From: Rhizophagus irregularis
Taxonomy: Eukaryota; Glomeromycota; Glomeromycetes; Glomerales; Glomeraceae
Direction: 5' to 3'
Length of the DNA stretch: 64,000 bases
Assembly (NCBI RefSeq): GCF_026210795.1
Contig: NC_089432.1
Location: forward strand, 5,146,001-5,210,000
A model generated the notes under the pieces. The model ran no database searches and was not told where the DNA came from. It was given only the letters and a program-made list of their open reading frames with translations. How positions within the stretch are numbered: position 1 is the stretch's first letter; each line of letters opens with the position of its first letter. The position numbers and the translations under genes are program-made. Below, one piece after another: positions 32,209-41,488 of the stretch.

Positions 32209-32752
32209 GAATATCAAGTAATTCGTCTGCAGAAGCTTTAAGAATCATAGCACTTTTTTTACGGCCTTCAAAGTCAATCCTTAACATCTTAGCCTTCAAC
32301 CCTATTGCTCCTAAAGCACGAGAAGCAAAGTTCTTAGTCATTGGATTACTTATATGATTTACATAGTTCTCATAGAATGTAGTGAAAGGCTCGTCAATAC
32401 CATCTGGATATGTATCCCTTAGAAATTGATATAAAGCAATTTCTCCACTGTCATAACCTATGGCTATAAGCTGTTCGAGAAGCCACTTCCTAATATCTTC
32501 ATATGGCTCTCCATCCATAATATTCATATCCAGTTTTTGTGTAAACAATTGTGTAAAGTCCACATTACTTCCCCGACGAATGATCTGAACTAACTTATCC
32601 CTAGCAAGTCCCAAGGCTTGTAAAGGTTCACTCTCGTCGCCAATCTTCTTTATAATCTGTCTATACAACACGCTGGATAATCCTCTATATGCTGTTTTTG
32701 GAGTGATTACTCCACAGTTTTGGCATTGGTTTATTACGATTGATGTTGACAT
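32192..32752 (-). CDS. Unknown element protein, 186 aa
   Basis: An intact ORF starting MSTSIVINQCQNCG, with one CxxC near the N-terminus and an otherwise mostly helical, acidic/basic mixed composition. It has no recognisable domain. It overlaps the packaging ATPase tail-to-tail and is followed upstream by the NPxTGR-motif gene, 45 bp away. It could be a minor structural protein by position only. Confidence 0.6.
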   Translation of the reverse strand: MSTSIVINQCQNCGVITPKTAYRGLSSVLYRQIIKKIGDESEPLQALGLARDKLVQIIRRGSNVDFTQLFTQKLDMNIMDGEPYEDIRKWLLEQLIAIGYDSGEIALYQFLRDTYPDGIDEPFTTFYENYVNHISNPMTKNFASRALGAIGLKAKMLRIDFEGRKKSAMILKASADELLDILTRYY

Positions 32753-32797
32753 GGCTATCTTTCTTTATGTAAAAAAGAATTATTCAAAATTAAGTAA

Positions 32798-33379
32798 CTA
32801 TTCGGAGCAGTCCTTGCACAACTTGTCCGTTAAGTCACTTGGGCTTACAGGCATGAGACATTCCCTACACAACTCAATATTAAGCTCTGCAAGTCTCGGG
32901 GTATGGTCTTCCAAAGTTCGTGGACGACCGGAAGGACCGGAGGAAAGTGTTCCGTTAGTCGTATCTTGCTGTAAGATAAAATCATCATATTCATCTTGGT
33001 CAGCCTGAATAGCAGTCCTGATTTGTTGTATATCATTGAAAGTTAACCGCTGCCCATCAAGATTTTCCTCATTATAGCGTGTTTCATTGATGATTTCCTC
33101 TATAAGCGCCTCTTCTTCATAATGGACAAGGTAGTAATCCTCAACTACCTCATAGTCACTCTCAATCAGTCTATAATATGTTCTAGTACCACGTCGAACA
33201 TAACGTCCTGTATCTGTATTTAAATATACAGGTTGCTCTTCAGGTGGAGGTGCAGTTTGTCTACAGACAAGCCTTCCATCAATATAATCATGGGATTCCA
33301 TAACTATTCGATTAAAGGTATCTCCACCGATAATAATTGGACGTCCAGTTATAGGGTTAGCTATATAAGGGTAAGACAT
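32798..33379 (-). CDS. NPxTGRxI-motif protein with C-terminal zinc ribbon, 193 aa
   Basis: The N-terminus SYPYIANPITGRPIIIGGDT matches the NPxTGRxIxxGGxxF motif found repeatedly in structural or DNA-associated proteins of large DNA viruses and related elements. The middle is acidic. The C-terminus has CRECLMPVSPSDL..LCKDC, a CxxC..CxxC zinc ribbon. The function is not established; a virion- or nucleoprotein-associated role is plausible. Confidence 0.65.
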   Translation of the reverse strand: MSYPYIANPITGRPIIIGGDTFNRIVMESHDYIDGRLVCRQTAPPPEEQPVYLNTDTGRYVRRGTRTYYRLIESDYEVVEDYYLVHYEEEALIEEIINETRYNEENLDGQRLTFNDIQQIRTAIQADQDEYDDFILQQDTTNGTLSSGPSGRPRTLEDHTPRLAELNIELCRECLMPVSPSDLTDKLCKDCSE

Positions 33380-33435
33380 GTCTTTTTTCTGTACGTGTCT
33401 ACATACCTAATAGTTTTCTTCAATTTACAATAACC

Positions 33436-33645
33436 AAGTGACACGGTCATCAGTCCTTATCAAAAAATACGAGAATACCTGATGACAAGGTTACATGGTC
33501 ATCAATCCTTATTAAAAAATGCAAGGATACCTGATGATAAGGTTACATGGTCATCAATCCTTGTCGAAAAAATGCAAGGATACCTGATGATAAGGTTACA
33601 TGGTCATCAGTCCTTGTCAAGAAATATGAGGATACCCGATAAATA
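33436..33645. repeat. Tandem repeat, ~59-bp unit, about 3.5-4 copies
   Basis: Units contain GATACCTGATGATAAGGTTA followed by CATGGTCATCA(A/G)TCCTT and a poly-A stretch. Each unit has dyad symmetry (GATGAT..ATCATC around GGTTACATGG). It lies in the largest intergenic gap inside the element, between two minus-strand genes, where an origin, promoter array or boundary could sit. Confidence 0.85.
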
Positions 33646-33665
33646 AGCTACTCCTGTTAGTCCAT

Positions 33666-34070
33666 TCATACCACTCCCAGTCCCCAAGGATCGCCTCCCC
33701 ATCTTTGTTCACTTAATGCATACTCTATGGTTTCCCTCTCTTGGGGGTCCACGACCATCCCATTCCTAAGCATTTTTTCCATAATATAAAGCTGATCCTC
33801 GGTAAGGCAGTTTATCCATCTTTTATAGAGGTCGTTTACATCTTCAAACGTTATCCAGTCAATTTCCCTCTTTATATAATGCTTTCCGAGAGCTCGGATT
33901 TCACAGTACACATCCCTGATCGTAGTGGCATAATTTTTCCACCTCTTATATGCCTCTCGACGAACTTCCTGCCACCACACTCTATCTACCTTACTCGCTG
34001 CAATAAGGTCAGTATCCGGGATTTTTGTGACAATGCGTTCGACTATTTCTACTGGTAACCGGTCTAACAT
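33666..34070 (-). CDS. F-box-like protein of the element, 134 aa
   Basis: MLDRLPVEIVERIVTKIPD then LIAASKVDRVWWQEVRREAY is a clear N-terminal F-box pattern (LPxEI, hydrophobic helix, C/S-x-V-x-x-x-W). Only ~90 residues follow, with no LRR-like repeats. In viruses, F-box proteins commonly recruit host SCF ubiquitin ligase to degrade defence factors. Whether that holds here is inference. A second F-box-like gene lies at 39435-39872. Confidence 0.7.
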   Translation of the reverse strand: MLDRLPVEIVERIVTKIPDTDLIAASKVDRVWWQEVRREAYKRWKNYATTIRDVYCEIRALGKHYIKREIDWITFEDVNDLYKRWINCLTEDQLYIMEKMLRNGMVVDPQERETIEYALSEQRWGGDPWGLGVV

Positions 34071-34163
34071 GATGTTATGTTACTTATACTATAGCCATCT
34101 TCAATTACTGTATGCCCATTACAAATGGATAAAAAATATAAACTAAATTCGTACAGGAGCCGC

Positions 34164-34634
34164 TTATGCAAGAAGTTCTGCTAAGGTTTTCTCAGCCTCA
34201 TTCATAGTGACAGCTCGCTTTGGGGGACCTGTTAATGAGTCCTTAGTTACATTATAATACAACTCGAAGAGGGCCTCAAGTTTGTCTAAAAGAGCTTGTT
34301 TATTCTTGTATGATTCACGAATCTTTGCTATCTTAGCAGTATATGCTGCATTATCTGGGAAGAGTTTTCTGGCCACGAACTTCACATATGATACAGGAGA
34401 CTTTGCTGTCTGGATTCTCTTGATATACTTCACATGATCCTGGACAAGGTAGCTGGTTTTGCTAAACCCAGATACTAATGCGACTACTATAGTGTCTTTC
34501 AATGCACGGATAATCTTGAGGACAGTTTCATCAGAGACAATGGTGAACTGATTGTGTGATGCATCATAAATAACTTTATCACTAATGCTGTCAGTGCTGT
34601 TAATAATGCTTGCTAATTCGGTATATGTTGACAT
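34164..34634 (-). CDS. Unknown element protein, 156 aa
   Basis: Intact, begins MSTYTELASIINSTDSISD, with hydrophobic stretch TIVVALVSGFSKTSYLVQD and a helical C-terminus. No domain recognised. The MST N-terminus is shared with two other genes of the element (30953 and 32752). It lies between an F-box-like gene and the polymerase, on the same strand. Confidence 0.55.
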   Translation of the reverse strand: MSTYTELASIINSTDSISDKVIYDASHNQFTIVSDETVLKIIRALKDTIVVALVSGFSKTSYLVQDHVKYIKRIQTAKSPVSYVKFVARKLFPDNAAYTAKIAKIRESYKNKQALLDKLEALFELYYNVTKDSLTGPPKRAVTMNEAEKTLAELLA

Positions 34635-34747
34635 GATTCCTTATACTTTTTTGTACTTTGTAATAAATAGGAATCTTCAAATTGACTTTACATTCAAGCA
34701 AGAAAAAATATATATACCTACTGTAAATCCAACCGCATTCTTGGCAA

Positions 34748-36628
34748 TCATGTCCAGATAACCTTGTTTGCATTTTTCACATGGCAGTATCCTGCGGTTT
34801 CAAACTTGAGAGCTTTCAATGCTTTGGATGCATTTTCTGGACAAGTGATAAGTGTAGGACTACTCGGCTGTTCCTCTAGAATAAATCCATCTGTATGGAT
34901 GCGTCGTACTTTATCCTTATATGGTTCTAATAACTCTGAAGTCGTCTTCCGTCCATGTGCTAATAAGAATGGAGCGATCCTAGGATACTCACCCTTGAAG
35001 GGACTACCTGGGTTTGTGAACTGGAATCGCCACTGGTCAGATCCTACTGGTACGATGGAGTCAAGTGTGTGGCCTTCTGGAAACTTGAATGGATCTGTTT
35101 GATCTGTGGTGAGTGTCTTGTAATTGCGTTTCCTCTGGCAGAGTGCTCCCCATAGTGTATTGAGAACTCTCTTTGCAACACGACCGGCCACGCCACCCTG
35201 GTTCTTTATATTGAAGAGAAAGTGGACATACTCACCAAATATTACAGTCCCAGGAATTCTTGCTTCTCTGTCATATATCAAGGCATTTGGCTTTCCATCC
35301 TGGATTAACTGTATATCGAGTCCAAGTTTCTTTGCTCGTTGTAAGTCAATGAATGTATAGACTCCCCTCTTATTCTGTCGGAAGAGAATGTCATTACCAC
35401 TTACCTTGCCCTTGGGCGCTCCCTGGGAGCTAGCACGAAATAATCCATACAAGGCATAACCTCTATGGTCTACAAAGTCTTTGAGTATTTGAAACTTACC
35501 TTGTCGGATTGGAAAGTTTGCATTTGATTGCTGAATACTTGGATACAAACTTGTCACGTCGTATTGCCTTCCATAGCCCTTCCATTCATTGTCTGCCCAG
35601 ATAAGACCTCCCATCATTGCATCACTTATCCACTCTGCTTCGACTGGGTCAAGAGGATCATTGGCTGGAACCCCTACACTAAACCGTTCAAAAAGCCAGA
35701 GTGCAGTTCTCTTGTACGACCAGTTGTGGTAAGATAAGTCGATTCCTAGACCGAACTTCTTTGTAGCCTGTAGGAAGGAATCCCGCTCTTCATGGATCCT
35801 CTGGTATGTTTTCTCAAGTGTTTCATATATTCCAGTTTTACAATTCTTCTCGATAGGGATGAAGGAGTAACTATCAGAGTTCTTACCTTTCTGAAACTGT
35901 CCAACTGTAAGAGACTTAACTGTCTTACCATTGTATATTGTTACTACATTATTAACCCCATCTTCACGATAAACAAAGGGAGACTTTTGTTTTCTATCTA
36001 ATTTGCTAGGGTGGAGTCTTCCGGGATTCAGTGCAAGAGAGTAGTGGCCTTCAGACAGGATAAGTGTTGCACGTCTGTCAGATTTGCTCTTGGAAATTCG
36101 AGTGGAATCCCCTACAATATTAAGTGCAAGGCTTCCTGCAAGTTGTTCAACCTTATCCATATATGAGACTGGAACTGGAGCATCACGATTGAGACCTAAT
36201 GCCTTTTTGATATACTCGGGCTTTTTGATTGACTTTGGCATTTTAGAGAATGTGCCGTAGATATATTTCAGGCATTCATACAGGCAATCATTTAGCTCCC
36301 CGTTGCAACCCCCTGCAACCGGTGGGGCATCTCTCACATAAATTATGAATCGTTCAAAATAATCAGGGTCTGCATCATCCGGTAGTTGTGCTTCGTCGTA
36401 GTGGTCCAAGAGTGAGAAGAGGCTGGCTGGTTGGTTTCCTGATGTCCATCCACCGGGTTTCCAGTTTTCATAGGGAAGCAGAATCTGAAATTTATGTGTC
36501 GGATACCGGGATTGGAGTTGCTGTCCAAGTCTGGCAATAGCTCCTCTAGAAAATCTTGCGCCTGAATACTGTAGTTCTTTGATATCTGGTCTTGTAGGCA
36601 AAGCACGTGCAATTTTTGAATAGGCCAT
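34748..36628 (-). CDS. Family B DNA polymerase (protein-primed type), 626 aa
   Basis: Palm motifs are in order: motif A YDVTSLYPSI (residues 356-365), motif B KRVLNTLWGAL (486-496), and motif C IHTDGFIL (577-584), which has a single catalytic Asp after Thr, as in protein-primed polymerases. At 626 aa it is much shorter than typical Polinton polymerases (~1000 aa or more), and I see no ExoI-III motifs in the first 350 residues. Instead there is NDCLYECLKYIYG (Cys115) and EGHYSLAL (His195), resembling a Cys-His peptidase pair. Role: replication of the element. The ORF is intact. Confidence 0.88.
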   Translation of the reverse strand: MAYSKIARALPTRPDIKELQYSGARFSRGAIARLGQQLQSRYPTHKFQILLPYENWKPGGWTSGNQPASLFSLLDHYDEAQLPDDADPDYFERFIIYVRDAPPVAGGCNGELNDCLYECLKYIYGTFSKMPKSIKKPEYIKKALGLNRDAPVPVSYMDKVEQLAGSLALNIVGDSTRISKSKSDRRATLILSEGHYSLALNPGRLHPSKLDRKQKSPFVYREDGVNNVVTIYNGKTVKSLTVGQFQKGKNSDSYSFIPIEKNCKTGIYETLEKTYQRIHEERDSFLQATKKFGLGIDLSYHNWSYKRTALWLFERFSVGVPANDPLDPVEAEWISDAMMGGLIWADNEWKGYGRQYDVTSLYPSIQQSNANFPIRQGKFQILKDFVDHRGYALYGLFRASSQGAPKGKVSGNDILFRQNKRGVYTFIDLQRAKKLGLDIQLIQDGKPNALIYDREARIPGTVIFGEYVHFLFNIKNQGGVAGRVAKRVLNTLWGALCQRKRNYKTLTTDQTDPFKFPEGHTLDSIVPVGSDQWRFQFTNPGSPFKGEYPRIAPFLLAHGRKTTSELLEPYKDKVRRIHTDGFILEEQPSSPTLITCPENASKALKALKFETAGYCHVKNANKVIWT

Positions 36629-36711
36629 TTGATATAACTATGAATTGTATTCAATTGTAATATAGGTTTTTTATATAAAAAATATAAGATAACTAAGAGG
36701 CGCTTATCTTA

Positions 36712-39200
36712 TTAAAAGGAGTCAATCATATCACAGGCCTCATCAATATCCAGCTCGTCTACAAATCCATTAGCGGCTTCCCATTCACGTTCCATATCAG
36801 TTTTTGGACGTTCCTCTGGGATTTCTCGTGCCTTACCCTTATTCATCTTCATAGTTTCATAACCGGAGGTGGTAGGGATAATCTCGGCATCATGATCCTC
36901 CTTATATGCTCTTATTAGATCTGCGAGTTCTTTACGGCTAGGTGTTTTAGGTAAGTACCCATTATATTCTATCCAGTCCTTGAAGCGGTCTACTACCTCC
37001 CTAAGGTAGTACTGGTACTCGTCCTCAATACGTGTTGTGGGACATTCCTCTACTTCAAACGCGAGTATTTTCCAGTCATAGTTGTCTGACACGTCTTGGT
37101 ACTTAGCCCATAAATCCTTACCTGTATTGTGGAGATCATTGAAGACCTGGTCCTTTGAATTCTTGACCCATGGCTTACGATCCCATCGGTGCCTTTCATG
37201 CCAAGCCCAGTGTGCTCGAGTACCTTCCTTTGGTTCAGGGTCCCAGTCAACTTCTAGTTCTGTGTCGGGTTCTGGGATAGGTTGCTCTTTAGGAGCCGGT
37301 TCTGGGTCAGGCTTAGTGACAGATGCAGAAAATTCTGCGGGAGACTCAGGTTGTTCTTCAGGAGCCGGTTCTGGGTCAGGCTTAGTGACAGATGCAGAAA
37401 ATTCTGCGGGAGACTCGGGTTGTTGTTCAGGAGCTGGGTTCACAGTTGTAAAATCTGAGTCAGATAGCAAGTCATCTAAGACGTCATAGTCATCAACAGC
37501 TTTAAGTGCAGGTTCTTCAGCAGGCGGCTCATCTTCTTGATCAGGTTCCTCATCAGATAGATAACAGTCTGAGAAGCTATCTATAGGTTCATCAGTATCT
37601 GACTCTATAGGAGCTGGAGATTCCTCAGGAATAGGATCCTCATTGATGACAGGTGCGGGTTTTACCTTCAAGCAATCGGGCTTAAGTGGTACTGGTGGTG
37701 GAGTCTTTTTGGTTTCTTCAGTAGGCTTCTTCTCGACAGAAGCGGGTTTTTCCTCAGCAGGTTTCTCAACAACTGGCTCTACTTCCTCTTGATCTACCTG
37801 TGCTTCCTGTATGTCTTGTGTCTCCTGGATTACTCTACTAAAATTCTTCGCAATTTTTGCTTTATCTAGTATGTAATAGTTTATTCTAGCACCTGAACGT
37901 CTTGGGCGAGTTTTAGGAATAAATTGCTTAATCTCCATACCAAACTTATTATCACTAAGTGTTTTGTTTTCGCCCTTCTCACTGCACCAATTCTGGTAAG
38001 TGCTATAGAAATTTGTACAAGGAATTTCAAGTGTATCACAATTGTCGGGCCACATCATTTCAAGGTAATATTGTATGAAACGCTGGGGATTTGGAATACT
38101 TGCTTCGATTAGCTCCTGTTTCATTTGAGTATCAGGAATAGATCGGGGATTGAAGCTAGTTAAGTCTCGGCTAAGTAAATAGGACATGAAGGAACTGGCT
38201 GTATCCGGATTTTCTAATACTTTTACGAGAGAACCGAAGTATTCTCTATTGCCCTTATATTTGGCTGAGACGTTGAGAGCTACAAATCTTTCATCTCCCA
38301 TTTCTATACGGATTGGCATAGCATGATTACTGAGGATCATGTAGCCAGCAAAGTCATCAATAACCTTCACATCTATCCCCTTTTCCTCGATAGAGATGTA
38401 AGGCTCGGTGATTAAACTCTTGAGTCGGTTGTTTGCCCCGTGCCATTCCTTGCCTGACATATCACATTCATTGAGGATGATAAGTTTTTTGGCACGAACA
38501 GCCGCATTGAACCTTCCCATTACATCTTCAAGACGCGTAGTGGAGAGGAAGTTTTCACGGCCGAGAATACGTTCTCCGATAAAATCGGTTAAGATATTCT
38601 TACCACATCTGGGGGACTGCGCATAATAATTGCTGTACCGGGTTTTTTGTCAGGATTTTGAACCAGAAATGCAAGCCAGTTGAGGATGTACGTGGTTAAC
38701 TGCTTGTCCTCTGCACACCATACCTTATGAACATGTCGAATGATTGGATTAACTAGGTTCGGTTTGATGTGCTCAGCGGGTTGAGCCCTGAAACCTAGAA
38801 AGAGATTGAAGAATTCAGGATTATACTTTGGCGCGTTTGGGGGATAAGGCATGAAGTTTACATCTGTATAACAGATCTTTGTGACTGAGGCTTGGATAAG
38901 AAGGTCCTTTAACTTGATGGATGTGGTCATACCATCATCTTCTCCTGCATCTGACCGAATACTTACCTTGTGCTTAGTAGAAATTCCCTTGAGATCTGCA
39001 GCAAACTCGAAGTATATGCTTCCATTATAAGCCTTCTTTTTTCTGATCCACATGCCGGACTTCGTGGTGATGAAAGCCACAGAAGCTGAGATTGCTGAAT
39101 TGATGCTTTCTTTTATGTGTGTACCTATACACTTTTTAAGAAGGTCATCGTAGAAGAAACGGTTGTTGGGGTTAAAGATTGCTGGAACTTGAGCGGCCAT
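36712..39200 (-). pseudogene. D5-like SF3 helicase, frameshifted in Walker A
   Basis: Two frames join: 39200 to about 38600 (MAAQVPAIFNPNNRFFYDD.. to PGTAIIMRSP) and 38520-36712. The frame opens again as CGKNILTDFIGERIL just past a C-run. The shift of one base falls exactly in the P-loop at about 38609-38616. Downstream are Walker B KLIILNECDM, motif C MILSNHAMPI and ERFVALNVS, typical of D5-N/poxvirus-type superfamily 3 helicases. A long acidic proline/glutamate linker with a duplicated ESPAEFSASVTKPDPEPAP block (37300-37410) and a unique C-terminal domain follow. Start chosen at 39200 (ATGGCCGC). Could be a real inactivation or a sequencing error in CCCCC. Confidence 0.8.
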
Positions 39201-39434
39201 TTTTTGTTCTATCAAATCGAGTACTAATTTATAGTTACCTAATCTTCAATTGCCGAATATTTTTTCCAAAGATCTGCACTCCTACCAGGTTACCCTCCTG
39301 TAGTCCTGTGGTCCTGCGGTTCTGCGGTCCTCCGGTTATATCTGGTTATCTTTTAGGGGTAAAAAAAAACTATAAACCACGAACCTTTACGACTGCTCTA
39401 AATCTTCCCTTCCCCCTTTTCAATCCACGTATAT

Positions 39435-39872
39435 CTAGTGAAATCCACACCGCTCAAGAGCCCACCTTACCATTATTTGCTCTTTTCTAGCGTCCGTTAA
39501 CTCTTTACAAGCCTTTTGATACTCCTTCCAATTAAGCTCATGAAGTTCACGATTTCCAATACCCTCTTCCTCAAATGATTGACCAAGAGCATCCCCCGCT
39601 TTTTCCTTCTTTTCTACTGCCCTGTCGTATGCCTCCTCGGCTTTCTCATATCGCTTCCACAACTCGGCTTTACAACAGTTGTACCAGAGTCTGTTTATCT
39701 TGAGGTGCTTTCCAAATTCTTTGGCCGGAAGGTTTCTGACTATTTCTGCTACTATATCTGGGTCGTTGAGGGGCGATGCCCGCATTTGGATCCATTTACG
39801 GATTCCATAGATGTCTACAAGATCAAGTCCGAGGTCTTCGGCAAGATAAGTGGCTGCGTGTAAGTTCATCAT
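39435..39872 (-). CDS. Second F-box-like protein of the element, 145 aa
   Basis: Residues about 33-75 (LNDPDIVAEIVRNLPAKEFG, then LKINRLWYNCCKAELWKRYE) fit an F-box helix pattern, though less canonical than the 33666 gene. A charged helical tail with a KxxxELTDARKEQ stretch follows. It abuts the right terminal repeat, with 17 bp between the start codon and the repeat. Two F-box-like genes in one element suggest a conserved need for SCF interaction. Confidence 0.55.
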   Translation of the reverse strand: MMNLHAATYLAEDLGLDLVDIYGIRKWIQMRASPLNDPDIVAEIVRNLPAKEFGKHLKINRLWYNCCKAELWKRYEKAEEAYDRAVEKKEKAGDALGQSFEEEGIGNRELHELNWKEYQKACKELTDARKEQIMVRWALERCGFH

Positions 39873-39889
39873 TGTATATTACTTATGGT

Positions 39890-40406
39890 ATACCCATTGT
39901 TCAATTACTTATTTTTTCTGACGGGGTAAGTGGCCATAGTTCGGTGGTCATAGTTCAGCGGTCATAGTTCGGTGGTCATAGTTCGGCGGTCATAGTTCGG
40001 TGGCATAGTTCGGTGTCTCAGGTAAGTAGATAAAGGGTGGTCATAGCTTAAATCGGGTTTTGGAGCCTGAGGAGCTAACTAAGGTGGCCATAGTATTATC
40101 ATAAGTTTTTTGAACTGTGGCCAGTACTATGACCGGATATTCTGTCTGATTTTGGCTTTATTCGCGTTTTTATCCACTTTTTAGTAGTCTGGTCATAGTG
40201 GTCATAGTGGTCATAGTAGTTTTATATATAAGAAAAAATGGATAAAAAAAAAGAGTTGGAAAGTAGTGTGACCAGCCATGGCCACTGTGGCCATGGTAGT
40301 AGTATATATGGGGATTCCTGACCCCCGTAGGGGGGATATAGGTACTGCGAGGCCGTGAGGCCGAGGTGGGGTGAGCGGTAGCGAGACACACATCCAGACC
40401 GACGAC
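39890..40406. repeat. Right terminal inverted repeat (517 bp)
   Basis: Complement of the left repeat, carrying the same subterminal arrays. Small ORFs predicted through both repeats (containing VVGLDVCLATAHPTSASRPR) are mirror artefacts of the repeat and are not annotated. Confidence 0.92.
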
Positions 40407-40660
40407 ATCCTGAAAATGTTTGCGAAACATAATTTAATTGAAATACTTAATAAAAAATGTTTTCGCAACATTTTCTATTAAAATAATTAAAAAAACGTTT
40501 GCGAAACATTTTTTTTATTAAATTAAGTTTCGCAAATGTTTTCAGGATCGGTTAAACGGTCAGTCAAACGGTCAGGATCTTTGACCGACCAATATCGGTC
40601 ACGGTCATGACCGGTCATAACCGGTTAATGACCGTGACCGTTGCCATCCCTAATCATGAG

Positions 40661-41488
40661 CATGTGATCAACAAAATCAATTGAAAAGATTCGAAACCAA
40701 TGTTCCTAAATACCATAAAGTAGACATCTTAATATAGAATCAATAGGGGATGAAGATAAATACATATTCGGATTCAGTTGACAGGAAGGCTTCTTGAATG
40801 GTCACATTATACAAAACAGAAAAATTTTCATTTTTGTTAGATGTGGATGGGTGTTATTTCATTAGGGTTTAAGGTTAAATTTCTTTTGGAATCATATAAG
40901 TTGTTAGATTTAAGTATATTTTTGCAGTTAACATTAACAATATATATTTGAGTTAAAGATTATGGTTTGTATTAGATTAGTTAAAATTTAGCACTTAAAA
41001 GATTCTTGTAAACTAAAAAATTTGTTAAAAATGAAAAAACTAGTTTCCTTCAGTTTGAGAGAAAAGAAAAGAGAGAAAAATGAGGTAAAGCTTCATTAAA
41101 AAGAAGTTTAAGAAGTTTTTAAAAAAAGTTTAAGCTATACTTTAAGAAAATGGTTAAAGTTTAAAAAAAAGTTTAAACTTTAAGAAAAAATTTAGTTTAA
41201 AAAAGTTTAAACTCTTAAGAAAAAGCTTATACTATATCATGTGATACATGTGATACATAATTAAATATGGGCCTTTCCGATAAAAATGTTTTCCCATTAA
41301 TTTATTTTACAATTATATTTAAAAGGTACATATATATAAATGTCACATGTATTTAACCTTATGAAAAGCCTCTACTCCATAAACAGGTAGAGGCTATTAG
41401 GTATTAGCACCTATAGAAAAAGCCATTGCTGTTCCCTCCACCTATTTATAGTGATAAAAAGAGGGAGTCTTCAGTAGTAAGGCGTAAT
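40661..41488. other. AT-rich spacer
   Basis: No supported gene. A low-complexity array of AGTTTAA/AAGTTTAAAC words occupies about 41095-41232 and contains perfect AGTTTAAACT palindromes. CTCTACT/CAGGTAGAGGC at 41371-41393 forms a small hairpin. Confidence 0.45.

Larger units (their letters stand above)
25973..40406. mobile_element. Polinton/Maverick-like 14.4-kb element with Gag-protease genes
   Basis: Bounded by terminal inverted repeats beginning GTCGTCGGTCTGGATGTG, with ATCCT direct repeats outside both ends (25968-25972, 40407-40411). It encodes integrase, packaging ATPase, family B DNA polymerase and D5-like helicase, the usual Polinton replication/packaging set. Base composition is clearly richer in G+C than the flanks, and none of its genes needs an intron. 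Atypically, a Gag-like plus retropepsin gene pair occupies the place where capsid and adenain-type protease would be expected, and there are two F-box-like genes. The element is near 15 kb, in the Polinton size range. Only the helicase shows an obvious lesion. Confidence 0.85.
25832..40652. mobile_element. hAT-type MITE (GATGGCAACGG family) split by a 14.4-kb insertion
   Basis: Termini TAGGGATGGCAACGGTC (25832) and GACCGTTGCCATCCCTA (ending 40652), flanked by a perfect 8-bp duplication ATCATGAG (25824-25831, 40653-40660). Subterminal arrays of CGGTC/GACCG words occur on both sides. About 382 bp remain after subtracting the insertion and its TSD. The right part contains an inverted pair of AAAATGTTTGCGAAAC-type repeats shared with other MITEs here. 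Sibling copies lie at 47630-48322 and 49587-49864. Confidence 0.92.

Noticed and set aside
33436-33645. CRISPR-like array
   Set aside because: Units are contiguous tandem repeats without unique spacers, in a eukaryotic transposon.
36343-36654. 103-aa frame overlapping the 5' end of the polymerase
   Set aside because: An alternative frame of the same strand; the 626-aa polymerase frame carries the motifs.
38595-38620. Intron starting GTAAGA at the helicase P-loop instead of a frameshift
   Set aside because: The conserved GKN residues are encoded by those same bases, and no other gene of the element has an intron.
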